In this document: positions 1 to 6,054 of the stretch, piece by piece | Position numbering within the stretch: the stretch's first letter is position 1 | Layout of the letters: each line of letters opens with the position of its first letter | Assembly (NCBI GenBank): GCA_023146355.1 | Contig: JAGLCH010000382.1 | Span: 1-8,908 of the forward strand | Source of the DNA: Bacteriovoracaceae bacterium | Lineage (GTDB): Bacteria > Bdellovibrionota > Bacteriovoracia > Bacteriovoracales > Bacteriovoracaceae | Length of the DNA stretch: 8,908 nt | Direction: 5' to 3' | Made by a program: the position numbers and the translations under genes | Notes under the pieces: generated by a model | Seen by the model: only the letters and a program-made list of their open reading frames with translations | Database searches by the model: none | Told to the model about the DNA's origin: nothing

Positions 1-354
1 CCAATTTTTTAAAAATTGCATGATTTCAACAGAAGAATCAAAATCCGTTGATTTCTCAAAAACTGTCTTCATCTTCCCAATCTCAGCGATCAATTTGTTA
101 TGTTCACATTCATGAATGCTAGAATGATCCCACTTAAACTTGTCAAAAAGGGCCTCCTCATAACAAAAGTGCTCTCTCGTATACAGCTCTAACTTTTCAA
201 AAACCAAATGGTGATCTTGACTATTTTCAGGCTCCATTATTCTACCAAACAACTCATTAATGATCGATACCAAGACTTTGTGCTGATCATCAATACTGGG
301 AATTCCTATACAGAGTTTGTCAGACCATTTAATAAAAACTTTGTCTTTAATCAT
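1..354 (-). CDS. Bacteriohemerythrin, 3' end cut by window edge
   Basis: This is an oxygen-binding non-haem di-iron protein of the hemerythrin family, expected in the cytoplasm, where such proteins store or sense O2. The frame gives 118 residues from the ATG at 354 to the window edge. It opens with W10-S-D and reaches the first iron ligand in DDQH25K. HFCYE (62-66) supplies the H-x3-E pair and HECEH (81-85) the H-x3-H pair. The visible part ends at FLKNW, just where the family normally continues with the last His and Asp ligands, so those two residues lie outside the window and are not proven. The start is supported by GAGG about six bases upstream. Family assignment is firm from ligand spacing; a role in O2 storage or sensing is family knowledge. 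Confidence 0.93.
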   Translation of the reverse strand, partial: MIKDKVFIKWSDKLCIGIPSIDDQHKVLVSIINELFGRIMEPENSQDHHLVFEKLELYTREHFCYEEALFDKFKWDHSSIHECEHNKLIAEIGKMKTVFEKSTDFDSSVEIMQFLKNW

Positions 355-610
355 TATATCCTCAACGATGCTTAAAAAGTTCAATTGCCTTATCTATAAA
401 GGCACAACTCATTTAGCGGCATCTTTGATGAGAAAGTTAAGAGAAAAATAGTTAATAATGATCAAACAGCTTGGAGAGTTCAGCAAGAACATCTACGAAC
501 AAAGGCACACTAGCACGGTAGGTTTTAGTATGGTCGAGCCTGTATAATTTTCAAAGTTTCCTAATCATGTTTTGAATCTGATATCTTCAAAAAAACAATG
601 GGGAAATAAA
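355..610. other. Divergent intergenic region with a short hairpin
   Basis: This 256-base spacer separates the minus-strand bacteriohemerythrin from the plus-strand secreted protein and should carry both promoters. TGCCTT (386-391) and AAGGCA (399-404) form a six-base stem with a seven-base loop in the 5' leader of the hemerythrin gene. A TATAAT lies at 543-548 on the plus strand. I see no open frame, RNA gene or repeat beyond this, and no convincing promoter for the hemerythrin gene. Confidence 0.5.
543..548 (+). promoter_or_regulatory. Candidate -10 box for the secreted papain-like protein gene
   Basis: A perfect TATAAT lies about 62 bases before the ATG at 611. No good -35 stands 16-18 bases upstream; the bases there read roughly AGGTTT. 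The call therefore rests on the -10 alone and on its position in a divergent spacer. Confidence 0.35.
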
Positions 611-2326
611 ATGAAATACACAATATCATTACTACTTTTTGCACTAGTATTTAATACCGGCCATGCATCGACTAAGAAGTCACTTCATTGGAGCATCAAA
701 CACTCCAAGTGGAAAAATGAACATACTAAAAACTATGAAAGCTTCATACAAAGTATTGGTGAAGCACAGGCCGCTGGAGTTTGCGACACTACAAAAAATT
801 GTCTCGAAAACAAAATAGCAAATCCCCTTTATTACAACATCCAACCAGAGGGGCTTAATATTGCATCTGATTGTGCTGATCTTCCATTTACTTTAAGGGC
901 CTATTTTTCTTGGGTTAATGATCTACCATTTTCCTACCCATCGTGGCCTGTGAAAACGATTTCTCCAGCAGTAACAAAAATAAAAGAACAAATTAAAGAA
1001 GAAGAGGAAAAACTTGAGGGAATGGTTTTTTTCAAAAAGGCCATGCAAAAACTTAAAATCAGAAGTCTTAACTCCAAGCTTAAAACCGCTCAAAAGAAGG
1101 ATAACAAGTCAGATATTAGGTACTATCGTTATGGTAATAAAATATCAAAGAGAATCTCAGTTCGAGAAGGAGATAATGTAAATAGGGTCTTGAGTGATCT
1201 GAGAAATAAAGTATCTACCGCAGTCTTTAGAATTCACGCAAACAAGTATGATACGGGAGAGAACTATAAAGATTTTTATAGTGTTAAAATCTCACGAGAT
1301 TCAGTAAGGCCTGGAACAGTAGTCTACGATCCAGCAGGACATATTGCTGTTGTATATAAGGTTACTGATGATGGAAGAATACTAATGATTGATGCACATC
1401 CTGATGACTCATTAACAACAATTACTTTTGGAAAAAAGTTCTCTAGAAGTAAAATTGATGTATCAGCAGGCCTAATGAACTTTAGACCCATTGAGCACCT
1501 CAACGGTACGATATCGGCCGCAAGCAATGACAATTTAGAAGACTTCTCAATTGAACAATTTGTTGGAACGGAATCAAATGATCCAACGGCATCAACAACG
1601 AGAGCGGTATATAAAATTGATGGAGAAGAGTATCGCGACTACTATACATTTGTAAGACAAAGACTTTCAATTGGAATGCTTACCTACAATCCGATTGAAG
1701 AGCTTTCCTTTAAGCTCGATGATCTCTGCACGGACCTCCATGACCGAAATGATTCAGTTAATAGTGCTATAAAAAGCGGATTAGATAAAAAGGACCATCC
1801 AGAAAAACTTCCGGAGAATATCTATGGAACAAGTGGGGAGTGGGAATCGTTCTCGACACCATCAAGGGATGCTCGATTTAAGGTTTCAGTTGGTGAGGCA
1901 TCAGAGATGATCTCTAACTTTAACCAAATGCAAATTGAAAATGATAGTAAGCTTACCTACACTGGAAACAACCTAATTGCTGAACTGAAAAATCTATATA
2001 TAGAGAAGGCCAGCTCTTGTATCATCAATTTCACAGGCTCAGACAACACTCAACTCAGCTACTCTTTAGATGATGCGATAACTAATCTATTCAAACTTTC
2101 TTTCGACCCATATCACTCCATAGAGCTTAGATGGGGAATTGTTCCAGAGGATTCAAAAGATATTGACCCTTGGTATATTGCAGAAAAGAATTTAAGAAGA
2201 AAGGTTGAAAGAGATTACAGTGTCTCTACAAACTATGGGCTTAGAGAACTCAAAAAAAGAACGTTTGAGATTAAGGACCAAAGCACTGAATACAATCTAA
2301 GAGACCTATTAGATTCACTAAACTAA
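611..2326 (+). CDS. Secreted papain/NlpC-like protein with inserted coiled coil
   Basis: This 571-residue exported protein has no function I recognise for certain. I place the start at the ATG at 611, with GGGGA eight bases upstream. The frame can be extended to a TTG at 572, but that adds 13 residues before an otherwise standard signal peptide (hydrophobic core LLLFALVF, likely cleavage after GHA). DC88ADLPFTLRAYFSW (numbering from 611) resembles the nucleophile helix of papain/NlpC-P60 folds. GTVVYDPAGH244IAVVYKV resembles the strand with the catalytic His, and D261-A-H263 could supply the third residue. Between Cys and His lies a charged, coiled-coil-like insert, about residues 120-165 (KEEEEKLEG). 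The C-terminal half carries YGTSGEWESFSTPSRDARFK, a motif I have seen in predicted secreted proteins of Bdellovibrio-like and myxobacterial genomes. A periplasmic peptidase or amidase-like role is inference. Confidence 0.72.
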   Translation: MKYTISLLLFALVFNTGHASTKKSLHWSIKHSKWKNEHTKNYESFIQSIGEAQAAGVCDTTKNCLENKIANPLYYNIQPEGLNIASDCADLPFTLRAYFSWVNDLPFSYPSWPVKTISPAVTKIKEQIKEEEEKLEGMVFFKKAMQKLKIRSLNSKLKTAQKKDNKSDIRYYRYGNKISKRISVREGDNVNRVLSDLRNKVSTAVFRIHANKYDTGENYKDFYSVKISRDSVRPGTVVYDPAGHIAVVYKVTDDGRILMIDAHPDDSLTTITFGKKFSRSKIDVSAGLMNFRPIEHLNGTISAASNDNLEDFSIEQFVGTESNDPTASTTRAVYKIDGEEYRDYYTFVRQRLSIGMLTYNPIEELSFKLDDLCTDLHDRNDSVNSAIKSGLDKKDHPEKLPENIYGTSGEWESFSTPSRDARFKVSVGEASEMISNFNQMQIENDSKLTYTGNNLIAELKNLYIEKASSCIINFTGSDNTQLSYSLDDAITNLFKLSFDPYHSIELRWGIVPEDSKDIDPWYIAEKNLRRKVERDYSVSTNYGLRELKKRTFEIKDQSTEYNLRDLLDSLN

Positions 2327-2383
2327 AATAAATATTTTCTCCATTTCAGTCATAATGTGTTGAGCTCCAAGAGTGCCAATACA

Positions 2384-2411
2384 TTGTGCACTGGAATATA
2401 AATACTGTAAT
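2384..2411 (+). promoter_or_regulatory. Candidate promoter for the BECR-like toxin gene
   Basis: TTGTGC (2384-2389) and TGTAAT (2406-2411) are separated by 16 bases and lie about 45 bases before the ATG at 2457. The match is moderate, but it is the best in the 130-base gap. It suggests the gene is transcribed on its own, not only from upstream. Confidence 0.3.
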
Positions 2412-2456
2412 ATTGGGGACAACTCAAAGAACTTAAGTTTTAGCCGATAAGGTAAT

Positions 2457-2987
2457 ATGTACTGGGCACTTAAGGTTAAAACCGCACTCTTTCTTGCATG
2501 TATTTTTACGGTAACAACCTTAGATTTGACTAAGGTTGCAAACAGAATACCTGCAAGCACATCACATCAATACTCTTGTATTGATTTAATAAAACCATTT
2601 TTAGAAACCCATCAAGATTCTGAGCTTATTGAGTTTGCACGTTCACTGCCAGACCAAAGTATTATATGGTCTGGAGGCAGCAGGAGAGATCCCCTATATA
2701 ATGCGCAACACCACTTTGATAAACATGGAAAAGAGTTTCCCGAATTCAAGAGTTCTCTTGAATATGTAAAATTCACTCATGAGTTTATGACAAACCCTCC
2801 GGACGGCACCCTACACCACCTTAGATATGATGGAGATCAGTATTTCTACCACCCGGAAACTGAAACATTTGGTGTAATGAATAGGGATGGAGTTCCAAAA
2901 ACATTATTTCGTCCAGATCCAAAGAAACATAGATATGAGTCAAACTTAGAATACTACCGGATGAAGGCGGGTATAGAATTACAATGA
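2457..2987 (+). CDS. Secreted BECR-fold RNase-like toxin domain protein
   Basis: This 176-residue protein has an N-terminal hydrophobic export segment (about 7-28, KTALFLACIFTVTTL), so it should act outside the cytoplasm. The C-terminal half carries the signature seen at the C-terminus of many CdiA, Rhs and phage effectors with a Barnase-EndoU-ColicinE5/D-RelE (BECR) nuclease fold. H86FDKHG91 leads, then an LEYVKFTHEF helix (101-110), a YDGDQYFYHPET strand pair, and TFGVMNRDG and TLFRP (137-153). In such families the HxxKHG histidine and the late T-x-F-x-P segment line the active site. The whole protein is little more than signal plus toxin domain, with no delivery module. The start has AAGG seven bases upstream. 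No immunity gene follows; the next gene is an rRNA-modifying enzyme. Fold assignment is from motif memory; RNase activity is inference. Confidence 0.65.
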   Translation: MYWALKVKTALFLACIFTVTTLDLTKVANRIPASTSHQYSCIDLIKPFLETHQDSELIEFARSLPDQSIIWSGGSRRDPLYNAQHHFDKHGKEFPEFKSSLEYVKFTHEFMTNPPDGTLHHLRYDGDQYFYHPETETFGVMNRDGVPKTLFRPDPKKHRYESNLEYYRMKAGIELQ

Positions 2988-2998
2988 AGGACCTTTTG

Positions 2999-3020
2999 AT
3001 CAAAAAATTATTTTTTTGAT
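2999..3020 (+). terminator. AT-rich hairpin after the BECR-like gene, weak terminator
   Basis: ATCAAAAAA (2999-3007) pairs with TTTTTTGAT (3012-3020) around a four-base loop, 11 bases after the stop codon. The stem has only one G:C pair and no separate U-tract follows, so termination would be weak at best. Confidence 0.3.
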
Positions 3021-3044
3021 ACTCAATTCAGCAGTTGAGATAAA
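3016..3044 (+). promoter_or_regulatory. Candidate promoter for the rluE-like gene
   Basis: TTGATA (3016-3021, five of six consensus bases) and GATAAA (3039-3044, four of six) are 17 bases apart. Transcription would start near 3051. That favours the ATG at 3108 over the GTG at 3048, which would then lie upstream of the transcript. Confidence 0.4.
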
Positions 3045-3107
3045 AATGTGATAACTGATATAGTAGTATTAACTTATTATCAGACTTCAAGATTAAGGCC
3101 ATATTTA

Positions 3108-3734
3108 ATGCCAACCAGTAACGAATTATTTTTATCAGAACTCACTGGGCAAAAAAAAACTCACCAACACTTCAAAATATTTAAACCATATGGTTTTTTA
3201 AGTCAGTTTGTACCTGAGAAGCGAAAAAAGAAGCATCTATTAGGTGAACTATTTGAATTTCCTAACAAAACCATGGCCATTGGCCGGTTGGATTTAGACT
3301 CCGAAGGGTTATTGTTACTCACTACCGACGGCATGATGAGCCACAAAATCAGAAGCAAAGGGATAGAAAAAGAATACTACGCGCAAGTTGATGGAGTAAT
3401 CACAGCACAGGCGATCTCACTGTTGCAAAACGGAGTTGAGATAAGTGTTAATAGCACTAAATATCAAACCCTACCTTGTAAAGTGTTCAAACTAGATGCT
3501 GAGCCTCAGCTCCCTGCTCGGGGCCGTAAAATCCGAGATTCGATACATGGCCCTACTAGCTGGATTTCGATCACTTTGTGTGAAGGAAAAAATCGTCAGA
3601 TAAGAAAAATGACTGCGGCATCGGGGTTTGCCACATTAAGACTGGTAAGAGTTCGTATTGGCAACATCCACATTGATGGTATGACTACAGGTGAAGTTGT
3701 GCCACTAGCTGATTTCAATACTGCACTTACTTAG
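3108..3734 (+). CDS. rluE: 23S rRNA pseudouridine synthase, RluE type
   Basis: This RsuA/RluE-family pseudouridine synthase turns a uridine of 23S rRNA into pseudouridine; E. coli RluE acts at U2457. The 208-residue frame begins with the family opening FKIFKPYGFLSQF (22-34). It continues with the catalytic loop GRLDLDSEG (59-67; catalytic Asp62), and later GPTSWISITL and EGKNRQIRKM (159-168). GPTSW and the short, S4-less N-terminus match E. coli RluE better than RsuA or RluB. I chose the ATG at 3108 (AAGG nine bases upstream). A GTG at 3048 would add 20 residues unlike the family, and the likely promoter overlaps it. The 3' end overlaps the convergent downstream gene by eight bases. Base composition looks richer in G+C than the neighbours and the protein reads as gammaproteobacterial, so horizontal acquisition is plausible but unproven. 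Confidence 0.9.
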   Translation: MPTSNELFLSELTGQKKTHQHFKIFKPYGFLSQFVPEKRKKKHLLGELFEFPNKTMAIGRLDLDSEGLLLLTTDGMMSHKIRSKGIEKEYYAQVDGVITAQAISLLQNGVEISVNSTKYQTLPCKVFKLDAEPQLPARGRKIRDSIHGPTSWISITLCEGKNRQIRKMTAASGFATLRLVRVRIGNIHIDGMTTGEVVPLADFNTALT

Positions 3735-4494
3735 AACTACGCCAGTTCTTTAGTGAATATTTTTTTAAGATTTTATCAATGAATCCACTCTTATATGATT
3801 GCTCTAAAAATTGATCTAACTCAAGAGCAAGCCTCCTAGACTTTTCACTATTTATAGGGGAAAAGCCGACATGAAGCATTTCATTTTTAAGACAGCCCAC
3901 TTCCTTTAGCTGAGAAGAGTACTTCTTCTCTCTTAAAAAGTTATCCATTGATTTTTGAGTAAAGAGAAAGGCACTTCCTCTATTCTGCATCAGTAATTTA
4001 GACATATTGATTTCATCAGTTTTAGGGATCAAGAAAAACTGCTCTGGGTGATTACGAGCAAAATCATCAAGCTCAACTAGCGAGGCCCCAAGGGGAGATA
4101 AAATTCGCATACTAGGCACTATAGATTCAATTCCTTTATACTGCCAGGTACTTGACTTATTTACATAAAAGCACATTTTTTGAGTACCAACTTCACTATT
4201 TCCAAATATCAACTTTGGAGCTTCCCTCTTAGTTGGCGATAGAAGTATTAAATATTCCCCATTGGATACTTCTCTAATTGCTCGGCGCCATGGCATGAAA
4301 CTAACACTAAACTCGTAGTTTTTAGATTTTGCAAATGCCTTGATGATCTCATAGATATAGCCTCTGCTGCTGCCCTTAGAGCACATTTGTGGGCACCAAT
4401 CAATTGCGGCAACAGAAATAATTTCTCGATCAGCTGAATAAGTAGAATTACTTAATGCAAAAGATATAAATATAAAAACTAAGAGATAACGCAT
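3727..4494 (-). CDS. Periplasmic substrate-binding protein, SBP family 3-like, orphan
   Basis: This is a periplasmic solute-binding protein of the amino-acid type (SBP_bac_3-like), 255 residues. The signal peptide is clear: LLVFIFISFALS, with cleavage after YSA21. W33CPQMC38 contains two Cys that may form a disulphide. FMPWRRAIREVSNGEYLILLSPTKREAP (67-94) is the classic first-lobe segment of the family, with the PWRRA helix and the G-x-x-D-like turn. No permease or ATPase gene lies beside it, as is common for orphan members that serve sensing or undefined roles. The ATG at 4494 lacks a clear ribosome binding site. Its first bases overlap the end of the truncated abiEi by 16 bases, so it may be translated by readthrough of ribosomes from that gene. 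The 3' end meets the rluE-like gene tail to tail. The ligand is unknown. Confidence 0.85.
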   Translation of the reverse strand: MRYLLVFIFISFALSNSTYSADREIISVAAIDWCPQMCSKGSSRGYIYEIIKAFAKSKNYEFSVSFMPWRRAIREVSNGEYLILLSPTKREAPKLIFGNSEVGTQKMCFYVNKSSTWQYKGIESIVPSMRILSPLGASLVELDDFARNHPEQFFLIPKTDEINMSKLLMQNRGSAFLFTQKSMDNFLREKKYSSQLKEVGCLKNEMLHVGFSPINSEKSRRLALELDQFLEQSYKSGFIDKILKKYSLKNWRSSK

Positions 4495-5030
4495 ATGTAA
4501 TAATCGGTAAAAGAAACAAATATATTAAATAAAACAGTCGAAATTTTCTGGTTCAAAATATTGAAGATATAGTTGTCCATCAAAGCCTTCAAAGGAGTTG
4601 CAATCAAAAACTTATGCTCTCCATCTTTAACTTGATAAAATCCGAAGCGAAAATAGTCAATTTTCAAATATGAAAACGAATACTGGCCAACAGGAGTTTT
4701 AGCTTCAAAACCAACTTTAGTTGTTACTGAAGTTGTTGTGTAAACAGCTTCTGGGATTAAACCATAAAAAGAGAGCGCTGATTCCAAACTAACGTAAGAT
4801 GGTTCGGCAATATAATTAGCAATCGAAAATGAATTATAATGTCCCTTTCTTTTATCTTCTCCTGCAAGGTACAACCCTTTGCGAACTCTAATCAGATCAC
4901 CTTTCTGACATGCTCTTTTTTTAAAGGACTTCTTGGCATCATCACTCTTATCACCCAGCTCTGAATTAATTGGCCCTAGGGGTAAAATATCAGTCTCAAA
5001 TTTATTAAAAATTCCCTTAATAATATCCAT
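4479..5030 (-). CDS. Truncated second AbiEi-like antitoxin (likely remnant)
   Basis: A 183-residue frame homologous to the intact AbiEi 1 kb upstream. GDLIRVRKGLYL matches the wing of its winged helix (QKIIKYKRGVYS), and SYVSLESALSFYGLIPEAVY matches SYISFESALSFHGLIPEAVY. LIATPLKALMD matches LIAAPIRALFD. After that point the sequence diverges into an Asn/Ile/Phe-rich tail, and the last 45 or so residues of AbiEi are missing. No toxin gene follows; the substrate-binding protein starts inside its end. The frame is open further up to 5219, but the ATG at 5030 aligns with the start of the intact homologue (MDIIKGIF vs MDFYSKIV) and has GAGGA seven bases upstream. I therefore set the start there. 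The N-terminal DNA-binding half is intact, so it could still act as a repressor; neutralising a toxin is unlikely. Most probably a decaying orphan. Confidence 0.75.
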   Translation of the reverse strand: MDIIKGIFNKFETDILPLGPINSELGDKSDDAKKSFKKRACQKGDLIRVRKGLYLAGEDKRKGHYNSFSIANYIAEPSYVSLESALSFYGLIPEAVYTTTSVTTKVGFEAKTPVGQYSFSYLKIDYFRFGFYQVKDGEHKFLIATPLKALMDNYIFNILNQKISTVLFNIFVSFTDYYICVIS

Positions 5031-5045
5031 TCTTATTCCTCGAAC

Positions 5046-5066
5046 AAGTGTCACAAAGTGCCACTT
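5046..5066 (-). promoter_or_regulatory. Inverted repeat before the truncated abiEi, candidate operator
   Basis: AAGTGTCAC (5046-5054) and GTGCCACTT (5058-5066) are near-perfect inverse copies (eight of nine pairs) around AAA. The site lies just ahead of the GAGGA ribosome binding site of the truncated antitoxin gene. AbiEi antitoxins bind inverted repeats in their own promoter, so this is a plausible operator. Its sequence differs from the CAGAAACAATGA repeats of the intact operon. No good -10/-35 pair is visible beside it. Confidence 0.35.
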
Positions 5067-5158
5067 CCCATGACTTGAGTCGAAACAAATCTGAATTTTG
5101 GACGCACGAATCCACCCCTGTAGCGCCCTCAGGGTGAAAGGCATCGTGAATAAGTCAT

Positions 5159-5192
5159 TTTGGGTAGCTTGTGTGCGGCTTTTTATGGAGGT
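5159..5192. repeat. Copy of the tRNA-Cys 3' flank without its terminator (att-like site)
   Basis: Bases 5159-5178 (tttgggtagcttgtgtgcgg) are identical to 7240-7259. Bases 5176-5192 (cggctttttatggaggt) are identical to 7301-7317, which includes the CCA end and discriminator of tRNA-Cys read on the minus strand. The 44 bases between them at the tRNA, most of the terminator hairpin, are absent here. The joint falls on a shared CGG. Further right, cagttttgcaa (5221-5231), inside the end of abiEii, equals the anticodon stem-loop sequence at 7346-7356 at exactly the same offset. This fits a decayed attachment site or an old duplication. The identities are seen directly; the origin is inference. Confidence 0.7.
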
Positions 5193-5196
5193 AACT

Positions 5197-6054
5197 CTAA
5201 ATTTCAAAATCTTGACCACTCAGTTTTGCAACTTTCTTTAAGAAAAAATCTGTTCCCCATAGCTCAAGTGACTCACTTCTTTCACTTGATAAAAATGGTC
5301 TAACATCATTAACTGCTTTACTCCAATCAATAGACTCAATTTTCTTTCTGAGCTCTTCACCAATGGAAAAATTTTCTTCTGTATCGACAACTCCTTTCCA
5401 TGGGCCTAATTGAAATAATGCATTTTTTAAAAATAGTATATTTGGAATAACATTTCTTGAGATGTACCACAAAAGATCAAACCAATCTCTTCCCTTAGGG
5501 TATGGTCTACAGAGAATAGCGTGAAGCTTGCCAGACATCAAACTTGATAGATCGTACTGGCTTATAGCAAAGTCTGTTGGAAAACCAACATACTCAATCT
5601 CATGAATTGCACCTTTGGGAGGGCGTGTATCAATTTCAACTTTCACTTTAACTTTTGATCGAATGTCGTGTTTATGTTTGAAGGTAAGTACTTTTTTAAT
5701 AGAGTCATCTTTTAAAAAACGACTTTTTACTGCCTTGTCAGAAAGATCTTTGGTATTAATCGTCAGGTCATAGCCATAAGCGTTCATGAAGTCCATCGAC
5801 TTTTCTAGGTACTTATCTAAATCAAATTCAGGAGAAAGAATCTTAGTAGAGAAATCAAGGTCTTCAGAAAACCGATCAAGTCCGTGAATAATTCTTAAAC
5901 TTGTTCCTCCGAGGAAGCTGGCCTCTTGAAAAAATCCTGCTTTATAAAGTGAGTAAAGAGCGACCTCTTGAGTTATCTCTTTTAAGGCATTCATCTCTTC
6001 TAGTGATGTTTTAGGTCTATAGCTTTCTAATCTTTTTTGGACTAGATCTTTCAT
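5197..6054 (-). CDS. abiEii: AbiEii-type nucleotidyltransferase toxin
   Basis: Toxin of a type IV toxin-antitoxin/abortive-infection system: a cytoplasmic nucleotidyltransferase of the AbiEii/AbiGii (DUF1814) family. Members transfer nucleotides, in the mycobacterial MenT relatives to tRNA ends, and stop growth, for instance on phage infection. Seen in the 285 residues: GGTSLR (49-54), R61-x-S-x-D65-x-D67 (SEDLDFS) for metal binding, VEID142 as the likely third acid, and SGKLHAILCRPYPKGRDWFDLLWY (174-197), the conserved Lys/Asp motif. All key residues are present, so it looks active. The ATG overlaps the abiEi stop as ATGA, with AGGAG five to six bases upstream inside abiEi, giving translational coupling with antitoxin first. 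The last codons (V-A-K-L onward) coincide with a tRNA-Cys-like 11-mer at 5221-5231, so the C-terminus may have been remade by recombination. Confidence 0.92.
   Translation of the reverse strand: MKDLVQKRLESYRPKTSLEEMNALKEITQEVALYSLYKAGFFQEASFLGGTSLRIIHGLDRFSEDLDFSTKILSPEFDLDKYLEKSMDFMNAYGYDLTINTKDLSDKAVKSRFLKDDSIKKVLTFKHKHDIRSKVKVKVEIDTRPPKGAIHEIEYVGFPTDFAISQYDLSSLMSGKLHAILCRPYPKGRDWFDLLWYISRNVIPNILFLKNALFQLGPWKGVVDTEENFSIGEELRKKIESIDWSKAVNDVRPFLSSERSESLELWGTDFFLKKVAKLSGQDFEI

Noticed and set aside
572..610. TTG start giving 13 extra N-terminal residues to the papain-like protein
   Set aside because: The ATG at 611 has a better ribosome binding site and begins a standard signal peptide; the extension would bury it.
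1324..1533. Minus-strand frame within the papain-like gene
   Set aside because: Shadow of a well-supported gene; no ribosome binding site or recognisable product. The same holds for the minus-strand frames at 2318-2560 and 2821-3003.
3021..3040. CTCAA/TTGAG dyad as a possible integron attC site
   Set aside because: Too short, with no conserved core sites and no integron integrase or cassette array nearby.
3048..3107. GTG start for the rluE-like gene
   Set aside because: It lies upstream of the start predicted from the TTGATA/GATAAA promoter and adds residues unlike the family; kept only as an alternative.
5031..5219. N-terminal extension of the truncated AbiEi frame up to 5219
   Set aside because: It runs through the att-like repeat and the end of abiEii, has no similarity to AbiEi, and the ATG at 5030 aligns with the intact homologue and has GAGGA upstream.
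5211..5221. Sequence GAGTGGTCAAG (minus strand) resembling a tRNA D loop at the end of abiEii
   Set aside because: It lies on the wrong side of the anticodon-like 11-mer compared with the order in a tRNA, so I take it as chance within coding sequence.
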